Below, in pieces: positions 1-5,118 of a stretch of DNA of 11,426 nt. The position numbers were made by a program, and so were the translations under genes. Below the pieces are notes generated by a model. The model searched no databases. It saw only the letters and a program-made list of their open reading frames with translations, and was not told the DNA's origin. The stretch lies in NCBI GenBank assembly GCA_029556045.1, contig JAKQGS010000140.1, positions 1 through 11,426 on the forward strand, in the 5' to 3' direction. This DNA comes from Pseudomonadota bacterium (lineage in GTDB: Bacteria; Bdellovibrionota; Oligoflexia; Oligoflexales; Oligoflexaceae). The stretch's first letter is position 1. Every line of letters begins with the position of its first letter.

Positions 1-290
1 GGCGTGACGAGTCATCATCCCGCTCGCAGGGGAAGAACCGGGACGGACAACGTCCTCCTCGTGGCAGCCCCGAAGGTCAACGACACGGAGGGCCAAAGGG
101 TAAAGGGCAGCATCAGCAGCGTCCTCAGGGGGATCGTCGTCCGGATCAGGGTGGTCAGGGATCTCAGGGAGGACAAGGTTCTCAGGGTGGTCAGGGAGGA
201 GGCGGACGATCTGGCCGCAACCGCAACCGTAGGAACAAGAACAATGGTGGATCCGGTGGTGCTGGTCCCAGCGGTCAATCAGGTAACTAG
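1..290 (+). CDS. C-terminal end of an Arg/Gly/Gln-rich protein (5' truncated)
   Basis: The frame read from base 3 is open from the window edge to TAG at 288-290 and gives 95 residues. They are almost entirely Gly, Gln, Arg, Asn, Ser and Pro, with repeated GGQGSQ units in the middle and an RNRNRRNKNN basic patch near the end. Such RGG/RG-rich disordered tails are common at the C-terminus of bacterial RNA-binding proteins, for example DEAD-box helicases and RNase E-type or other RNA-handling proteins. The catalytic part lies outside the window, so the product cannot be named. It ends 25 bases before the thymidine kinase start, in the same direction. A competing frame (from base 4) is also open, but its protein has no recognisable character. 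The low-complexity reading is preferred because its Gly/Gln/Arg bias is sustained right to the stop. Frame choice is moderately sure; function is unknown. Confidence 0.62.
   Translation, partial: RDESSSRSQGKNRDGQRPPRGSPEGQRHGGPKGKGQHQQRPQGDRRPDQGGQGSQGGQGSQGGQGGGGRSGRNRNRRNKNNGGSGGAGPSGQSGN
150..203 (+). repeat. 18-bp tandem repeat coding GGQGSQ, three copies
   Basis: Three successive 18-base units (150-167, 168-185, 186-203) code for GGQGSQ, GGQGSQ and GGQGGG. The DNA copies differ mainly at third codon positions (ggt/gga, cag/caa), so the peptide is better kept than the DNA. That suggests the repeat is old or under protein-level selection rather than a fresh slippage product. It lies inside the disordered tail of the truncated upstream gene. 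Confidence 0.7.
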
Positions 291-315
291 GTTAAGGGCG
301 TAGGGGATTAAAACA

Positions 316-936
316 ATGGCCAAATTATACTTTCGATATGGAACAGTAGGCAGCGCCAAAACCATGAATCTTCTGGCTGTTGCCCATAACTACCGGTTGC
401 AGAATAAAAAAATCCTTCTCTTGAAGCCATTGGTGGATACTCGTTTTGGTGCGGAAGTTATCAAATCGCGGGCGGGTTTGACTATGGATGCCGATATCAT
501 TGTGAATGACCAGACAGAACTGACGATGCAGCAGCTGGAAGGGGTGGAATGCCTGCTAGTGGATGAAGCCCAGTTTATTGCCCCCGTCGTGATTGATCAG
601 TTGCGCCATATCGCCAGCGAATGGGATGTGCCAGTTATTTGTTATGGCCTGCGCACGGATTTTCGCACCCGGTTGTTTCCGGGATCATTGCGTCTTCTGG
701 AAGTGTCAGATGCGATCGAGGAAATCAAAACCACATGCGCCTTTTGTAACAAGAAAGCTATCTTTAATCTGAAACTGGTGGATGGTGCTCCTTCGGTCGA
801 TGGGCCGCAAGTGGATCTAGGGACGGAGGAAAAGTATCTTCCCGCCTGCGCGGGATGCTATTATGAGCAGGTCGCTCCACCGCGTCGTCTGGAGGAGGGT
901 TCCGTCGAGGATGCCACCGAGCGGTCATTTCACTGA
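316..936 (+). CDS. tdk: thymidine kinase (type II, TK1-like)
   Basis: This enzyme phosphorylates thymidine to dTMP with ATP in the cytosolic pyrimidine salvage pathway. The 206-residue length fits the bacterial TK1-like family. Visible landmarks in order are a P-loop region at residues 8-16 (YGTVGSAKT, with the phosphate-binding Lys15), the VDEAQF segment at 82-87 holding the expected catalytic Glu84, the CYGLRTDF segment at 109-116, and two Cys pairs (C141/C144 and C178/C181) that form the structural zinc site. After the last Cys there is an extra polar tail of about 25 residues. The ATG at 316 has an AGGGG Shine-Dalgarno sequence at 302-306, nine bases upstream. The P-loop has Ala where most family members have Gly before the Lys, but everything else is intact, so activity is expected. 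It sits 28 bases upstream of the peptidase/ligase cluster and could be its first cotranscribed gene, although the function looks unrelated. Confidence 0.93.
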   Translation: MAKLYFRYGTVGSAKTMNLLAVAHNYRLQNKKILLLKPLVDTRFGAEVIKSRAGLTMDADIIVNDQTELTMQQLEGVECLLVDEAQFIAPVVIDQLRHIASEWDVPVICYGLRTDFRTRLFPGSLRLLEVSDAIEEIKTTCAFCNKKAIFNLKLVDGAPSVDGPQVDLGTEEKYLPACAGCYYEQVAPPRRLEEGSVEDATERSFH

Positions 937-964
937 GTGAATGGGTTGAGTTGGGGCCTTTAAT

Positions 965-1666
965 ATGAAAAAAATTCGTGTGCCCATAGCCGCCCAACCT
1001 GATGACACCACCTGTGGTCCCACCTGCCTTTTTTCCGTATATCAGTATTATGGGGACATCCTCCCCATCGAAAAGGTGATTTCCGAAGTGCATACGTTGG
1101 ATGATGGGGGAACCCTTGCGGTCATGCTGGGTACCCATGCCCTTAGTCGGGGTTACCGGGCCACCATATACAGTTACAACCTCAATGTCTTTGACCCAAC
1201 CTGGTTTTATCTGCCCCGGGAAGCCATTGCTGACAAATTAAGGGAGCAATTGGAACATAAAACCTCCCAAAAGATGCAAATAGCCAGCAGGGCCTACCTC
1301 AAATTTCTGGAACATGGTGGTGAGCTTCGATTTGAGGATCTGACCGCCAATCTCATCAAAAAATACATGCAGCGAGAAATCCCTTTGATAACGGGGCTTA
1401 GCTCAACCTATCTTTATAAAACCAGTCGCGAATTTGGTCCTGACAACGTTGACGACGACATTCGTGGGGTGCCGCAGGGGCACTTTGTGGTGCTGGCGGG
1501 CTATGACTCACAGTCCAATACAGTTTTGATCGCCGACCCCTATCAAAAGAATCCGGTTTCTCCCGACCAGGTGTATTATATCAACCTGGAACACCTGGTT
1601 TGCTCCATACTCCTCGGAGTATTGACTTATGATGCAAACCTTTTAGTCCTTGAAAAGGGGGTTTGA
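965..1666 (+). CDS. C39-like (papain-fold) peptidase, stand-alone
   Basis: This is a 233-residue predicted cysteine peptidase of the bacteriocin-processing C39 superfamily. The N-terminus carries Gln11 six residues before Cys17 in a TTCGPTC motif, the usual oxyanion Gln and nucleophile arrangement. The GHFVVLAGY segment near the C-terminus gives His173, and IADPY gives Asp191, completing the Cys-His-Asp triad. Between the two halves is an unusually long middle section (about residues 60-165) rich in charged residues, making the protein longer than the roughly 150-residue C39 domain of ABC exporters. No ABC transporter or membrane segment is attached and no signal peptide is seen, so it probably acts in the cytosol. 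The ATG at 965 has GGGG at 953-956 as a plausible ribosome site. The ATP-grasp gene begins 11 bases after its stop, which suggests it trims or activates a peptide or protein handled by the neighbouring ligases. The substrate is unknown. The fold call is strong; the exact activity (protease, amidase or transglutaminase-like) is not settled. Confidence 0.85.
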   Translation: MKKIRVPIAAQPDDTTCGPTCLFSVYQYYGDILPIEKVISEVHTLDDGGTLAVMLGTHALSRGYRATIYSYNLNVFDPTWFYLPREAIADKLREQLEHKTSQKMQIASRAYLKFLEHGGELRFEDLTANLIKKYMQREIPLITGLSSTYLYKTSREFGPDNVDDDIRGVPQGHFVVLAGYDSQSNTVLIADPYQKNPVSPDQVYYINLEHLVCSILLGVLTYDANLLVLEKGV

Positions 1667-1677
1667 GACACTAACCC

Positions 1678-3144
1678 ATGAAGAACCTGATTGTCGTCGA
1701 CTCAACCCAGGACTGGCGCTTTGACATACCGGACGTGGAAGTTATTTCCGCCAAAAATTACATTATGGGGGAATCATTTCGCAAATTCCGGAATGCCCGT
1801 ATCTTTAATTTCTGCAAGTCCTACAAATATCAGTCGATAGGGTATTATGTTTCCCTATTGGCGGCGGCCCGCGGACATAAACCCATCCCCTCAGTTTCCA
1901 CGATTCAGGACATGAAGTCTCAGACCATCATCAAACTGGCCTCCGAAGAGCTGGACGAGTTGATGCAGAAATCGCTGCATGATCTGCGGTCAAAAACTTT
2001 TGTGCTCAGCATATATTTTGGCAAAAACCTCTCCCCAAAGTACCATAAGCTTGCGGCGGAACTGTACGGGTTGTTCAATGCCCCTTTCGTGCGAGCCCAT
2101 TTCCACAAGAGCGACCGGTGGTATCTCAAAAAAATAGGACCGATTTCCGCAACGGAAATTCCTCCCAGCCACCATGAAGTGGTGATGACCTACTGTGGCG
2201 AATATTTTGCTGGTAAACGCATCAAAGTCAAAAAGAAAGGGGAATCCCGTTTCAGTCTGGCCATTCTGGTGAACCCCAAAGAAGAAAATCCCCCCAGCAA
2301 CGCCAAAGCTCTGGGGAAATTCAGCAAAGCTGCCGAAAATCTCGGTATGGAGGTGGAGTTTATCGAACGGGACGACTACTCTCGCCTTGCGGAATTTGAC
2401 GGGTTGTTCATCCGTGAGACCACCAATGTAAACCATCATACCTATCGTTTTGCGCGGCGGGCGCAGGCGGAAGGATTGGTGGTGATCGACGATCCGGACT
2501 CCATCCTCAAGTGCACCAACAAGGTGTACCTGAACGAGGTTTTGCAAAAGAACGGTTTTTTGGTGCCCAAAACCATGATTGTGACGGCGGACAATGTGGA
2601 TGAAATCCTTGCCACTGTTGGTCTTCCCTGTGTTTTGAAAAGCCCAGACAGTTCGTTTTCGCAAGGGGTGGTTAAGGCGGACAATGCCGACGACCTCATA
2701 CGCGAGGCCAAGTTTCTCCTGGGTAAATCAGCATTGATCATCGCACAGGAGTTTTTGCCGACGGACTTTGACTGGCGGGTGGGGGTTTTGGATGGCAAGG
2801 CTATTTACGTCAGCAAGTACCACATGGTGAAGCAGCATTGGCAAATTATCAAACGGGACGACGAGGGCAATTTATTGGATGGGGACTCTGAAACCCTGGC
2901 GGTGGAGTCTGCGCCACCCAAGCTCATCACCTTGGCGGAAAAAGCCGCCGCATTGATCGGCAAGGGATTATACGGGCTTGATCTGAAAGAAGTGCGGGAC
3001 AAATACTATGTGATTGAGATCAATGATAATCCCAGCATCGACGCGGGCTGTGAAGACGCCTTTCTCAAAGATGAGTTGTACCAGAAAGTCATGGAGACGT
3101 TCCTGCAGCGGATGATTCTTAAAAAGGAGAAAAAAGGCGGATGA
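1678..3144 (+). CDS. RimK-type ATP-grasp ligase with RLAN-like N-terminal region
   Basis: This 488-residue protein has two parts. Residues 1 to about 190 resemble the RLAN (RimK-like ATP-grasp N-terminal) region found ahead of some RimK-type ligases. Residues about 190-480 form the pre-ATP-grasp and ATP-grasp modules. Nucleotide-binding landmarks are Lys282 (TNKVYL), Lys321 in VLKSPDSSFSQG, Glu358 in AQEFL, and Arg367 in DWRVG. The metal site is Asp435 (YGLDLKEV) followed by Glu447 and Asn449 in EINDNPSID. Family enzymes activate a carboxylate as an acyl phosphate and join it to an amine, often adding glutamate or another amino acid to a protein or peptide end. Here the substrate is unknown. 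No signal peptide is seen, so it should be cytosolic. Its stop overlaps the next start as ATGA (3141-3144), so the two ligases are almost certainly translationally coupled. The lysine-rich C-terminal tail (KKEKKGG) is coded by the A/G-rich stretch that also serves as the next gene's ribosome site. Confidence 0.9.
   Translation: MKNLIVVDSTQDWRFDIPDVEVISAKNYIMGESFRKFRNARIFNFCKSYKYQSIGYYVSLLAAARGHKPIPSVSTIQDMKSQTIIKLASEELDELMQKSLHDLRSKTFVLSIYFGKNLSPKYHKLAAELYGLFNAPFVRAHFHKSDRWYLKKIGPISATEIPPSHHEVVMTYCGEYFAGKRIKVKKKGESRFSLAILVNPKEENPPSNAKALGKFSKAAENLGMEVEFIERDDYSRLAEFDGLFIRETTNVNHHTYRFARRAQAEGLVVIDDPDSILKCTNKVYLNEVLQKNGFLVPKTMIVTADNVDEILATVGLPCVLKSPDSSFSQGVVKADNADDLIREAKFLLGKSALIIAQEFLPTDFDWRVGVLDGKAIYVSKYHMVKQHWQIIKRDDEGNLLDGDSETLAVESAPPKLITLAEKAAALIGKGLYGLDLKEVRDKYYVIEINDNPSIDAGCEDAFLKDELYQKVMETFLQRMILKKEKKGG
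3124..3129 (+). promoter_or_regulatory. Shine-Dalgarno for the GCS2 gene, inside the upstream gene
   Basis: A perfect AAGGAG lies 11 bases before the ATG at 3141, within the last codons of the ATP-grasp gene. A second purine block (AAGGCGG, 3134-3140) abuts the start. Together with the ATGA overlap it supports 3141 as the real start and points to coupled translation of the two ligases. Confidence 0.65.
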
Positions 3145-4397
3145 GCAAGACAGTTGATCTTCACCTTTTTCAGGGCTACGGGATCGAGTTGGAATACATG
3201 ATCGTTGACCGGCGTACCCTGCAGGTTCGTCCGATTACCGATCAGATATTGACAGCCATGGCAGGATCGTTAACCAATGAGGTGGAGCTGGGGGAATTCG
3301 CCTGGTCCAATGAACTGGTGATGCATGTTATTGAGCTCAAGACCAATGGTCCCGTCGCTCGTCTGCGGGGACTGGCGGGAAAGATTTCCGGTGAGATCCG
3401 CCGGGTGAATGAAATTCTGGCTGCCCACGATGCCATGCTGATGCCTACCGGCATGCATCCGTCGTTCATACCGGAAAAAGAAACCCATCTTTGGCCTCAC
3501 GACAACGCGGTGATTTACGATACCTATAACCGCATCTTCAGTTGTTCAGGGCATGGATGGTCCAATCTCCAGAGTATGCATATCAATTTGCCCTTTACCG
3601 GAGATGAGGAGTTTGGACGGCTGCATGCGGCCATTCGGTTGGTGCTACCCATCATTCCCGCCCTGGCCGCCAGTTCACCTCTCGTGGAGGGACGCCATGG
3701 TGGCTTCATGGATCAGCGTCTGGAGTTCTATCGGGTCAATCAGCGCTCGGTGCCCCTGGTAACCGGCCGTGTGATTCCAGAAGGGGTATTTGATATCCCC
3801 TCCTATCATAAACAGATTCTGGAAGAGATTTATGGGGCCTTGAAACCGCTTGATCCGGATGCCATCATTCAGGAGGAGTGGGTTAACTCGCGGGGAGCTA
3901 TCGCACGTTTTGAGCGTAATGCGATTGAAATTCGCCTGGTGGACGTGCAGGAATGCCCGCAGGCGGATGTGGCGGTGGCAGCATTGATCGTGGCGGCAGT
4001 GCGGTCTCTGGTGGATGAGCATTGGGCCAATTGGATCGAGCAGAAGGCCTGGCGTATTACTCCCCTTGAGCAGATTTTTTTGCAATGTGTACGACAGGGA
4101 GGGGACGCCCCCATCCCCAACGCGGACTATCTGTCGTTGTTCAGGGTGCCCCGTGCGCAGCAAAGCACCATGACTGCGATCCAACTCTGGCAGCATATTG
4201 CCGAGCAGCTGCTGGATAACGAGCAGCATGATTTAAAAGAACATCAACCGGCATTGGGAACCCTTTGGCGCGAGGGCTGTCTGGCCAAACGCATTCTTAA
4301 AGTCACCGGCCCACAGCCTTCACCGCAGGTTCTGGCGGAGGTTTATCATCGACTGGCCACCTGCCTGGCGGAAGGACAGATGTTTGAAGCTCCTTAA
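3141..4397 (+). CDS. GCS2-type carboxylate-amine ligase (glutamate-cysteine ligase family 2)
   Basis: This 418-residue protein belongs to the glutamine-synthetase-fold ligases related to plant-type and YbdK-type glutamate-cysteine ligases. The metal- and ATP-binding ExE pair is seen as Glu16 and Glu18 in GIELEYM. A further acidic strand is VIELKTNG (Glu65). The HINLPF motif is at 147-152, preceded by NLQSM, and the basic/acidic C-terminal core RFERNAIEIRLVDVQECPQ (256-274) holds the expected phosphate-contacting Arg residues. The family joins an amino acid, often glutamate through its gamma-carboxylate, to an amine using ATP. Real glutathione synthesis is doubtful here because the gene lies beside a RimK-type ligase and three peptidases rather than a glutathione synthetase. 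A second step in peptide assembly or protein tagging is more likely, by inference. It shares ATGA with the upstream gene. It ends just before or slightly inside the FGase-family gene, depending on that gene's start. Confidence 0.9.
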   Translation: MSKTVDLHLFQGYGIELEYMIVDRRTLQVRPITDQILTAMAGSLTNEVELGEFAWSNELVMHVIELKTNGPVARLRGLAGKISGEIRRVNEILAAHDAMLMPTGMHPSFIPEKETHLWPHDNAVIYDTYNRIFSCSGHGWSNLQSMHINLPFTGDEEFGRLHAAIRLVLPIIPALAASSPLVEGRHGGFMDQRLEFYRVNQRSVPLVTGRVIPEGVFDIPSYHKQILEEIYGALKPLDPDAIIQEEWVNSRGAIARFERNAIEIRLVDVQECPQADVAVAALIVAAVRSLVDEHWANWIEQKAWRITPLEQIFLQCVRQGGDAPIPNADYLSLFRVPRAQQSTMTAIQLWQHIAEQLLDNEQHDLKEHQPALGTLWREGCLAKRILKVTGPQPSPQVLAEVYHRLATCLAEGQMFEAP

Positions 4398-4407
4398 CAA
4401 CAGGCCG

Positions 4408-5118
4408 ATGCGTATCCTGGTCACTTGCGAGCATGGGGGTAATAAAGTTCCCCGTTCGTTGCACGGCCTGTTCAAGGATCAGAAAGCTCTGCTGCAGACC
4501 CACCGTGGTTACGATATTGGTGCCCTGTCAGTAGCCAAAGCTCTTAGTCGCAGCCTGGATTGCCCGCTGCTATACCAGGATGTGTCCCGATTGGTGATCG
4601 ACTGCAATCGCTCTCTGCATCATCGGCATGTTTTTTCTCCCATCACTGCTGAACTGGGTTCAGAGCAAAAAGACAAACTGGTGACCCAGGTCTATCGATC
4701 CTATCGCCAGGATGTTGAGGCGCAGATTGCTTCCTGGATCAAAAGCGGCGCAAACGTGGTGCATTTATCGATTCATTCGTTTACACCCTCGTTGCAAGGC
4801 CAGGTGCGTCGGGCCGAAATTGGACTTCTGTATGATCCTCAGCGGACGTTTGAAATAAAGGTCGTAGGGAAACTGCAGCAGGAGCTGCAACGGCGTGAAC
4901 CTGCTTGGCGGGTGCGGCGCAATTACCCGTATCGTGGTACGGCAGATGGATTCACCACGCATTTAAGGCGATGTTTTCCAGTGCATCGCTATGCCGGTAT
5001 CGAGGTGGAGATCAATCAAAAATTCTGGGCGTCACCGCCACAATCCCAACCTATTGCAAAACACCTAGGGATGGTCATATCCCGGGCGTTCGCTATGACA
5101 AAGGAGAACAGAGCATGA
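4408..5118 (+). CDS. N-formylglutamate amidohydrolase family enzyme
   Basis: The 236-residue product carries the landmarks of the FGase family, zinc-dependent amidohydrolases of the peptidase-like M14-related fold. These are CEHGG at 7-11, HRGYDIGA at 32-39, SRLVIDCNR at 60-68, HLSIHSF at 119-125, YPYRGTADG at 173-181 and GIEVEINQ at 197-204. The likely metal or catalytic residues are His9, Glu8, His123 and Glu199/201. Classical members release formate from N-formylglutamate in histidine degradation, but no hut genes are present. Here the enzyme more likely cleaves a glutamyl- or similarly capped amide in the pathway of its neighbours. ATG 4408 is chosen because family members start with a short strand directly before CEHGG. 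The alternative TTG at 4384 adds eight residues, overlaps the GCS2 gene by 14 bases and has a better purine block (GGAAGGA, 4370-4376) seven bases upstream, so it cannot be excluded. The stop overlaps the next start as ATGA. Confidence 0.88.
   Translation: MRILVTCEHGGNKVPRSLHGLFKDQKALLQTHRGYDIGALSVAKALSRSLDCPLLYQDVSRLVIDCNRSLHHRHVFSPITAELGSEQKDKLVTQVYRSYRQDVEAQIASWIKSGANVVHLSIHSFTPSLQGQVRRAEIGLLYDPQRTFEIKVVGKLQQELQRREPAWRVRRNYPYRGTADGFTTHLRRCFPVHRYAGIEVEINQKFWASPPQSQPIAKHLGMVISRAFAMTKENRA
5101..5106 (+). promoter_or_regulatory. Shine-Dalgarno fixing the S9 peptidase start
   Basis: AAGGAG sits eight bases before ATG 5115, and that ATG overlaps the preceding stop as ATGA (5115-5118). The same frame is open further upstream, back to 4905. 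Only the 5115 start gives a strong ribosome site and a clean lipoprotein signal, so it decides the annotation. Confidence 0.8.

Noticed and set aside
4..303. Open frame of 99 codons overlapping the truncated upstream gene
   Set aside because: Its protein has no family character, and the alternative frame gives a typical Gly/Gln/Arg-rich tail ending at 290.
1990..2664. Long antisense open frame (224 codons) inside the ATP-grasp gene
   Set aside because: It is a shadow of a well-supported gene, and its translation has no recognisable domain.
3121..3144. C-terminal Gly-Gly of the ATP-grasp protein as a ubiquitin-like conjugation end
   Set aside because: The KKEKKGG tail is explained by the A/G-rich ribosome site of the next gene, and the protein has an enzyme fold rather than a small modifier fold.
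3675..4229. Antisense open frame inside the GCS2 gene
   Set aside because: It is opposite a gene with clear family motifs and has no start context or domain of its own.
3141..4397. Glutathione biosynthesis as the role of the GCS2 and ATP-grasp pair
   Set aside because: The ATP-grasp partner is RimK-like with a long N-terminal region rather than glutathione synthetase, and three peptidases share the operon.
4905..5114. Upstream extension of the S9 peptidase
   Set aside because: It would overlap the FGase-family gene by over 200 bases and hide the lipoprotein signal; ATG 5115 has AAGGAG and an ATGA junction.
4408..5118. Histidine degradation role for the FGase-family enzyme
   Set aside because: No hut genes are nearby, and the enzyme is coupled to ligase and peptidase genes.
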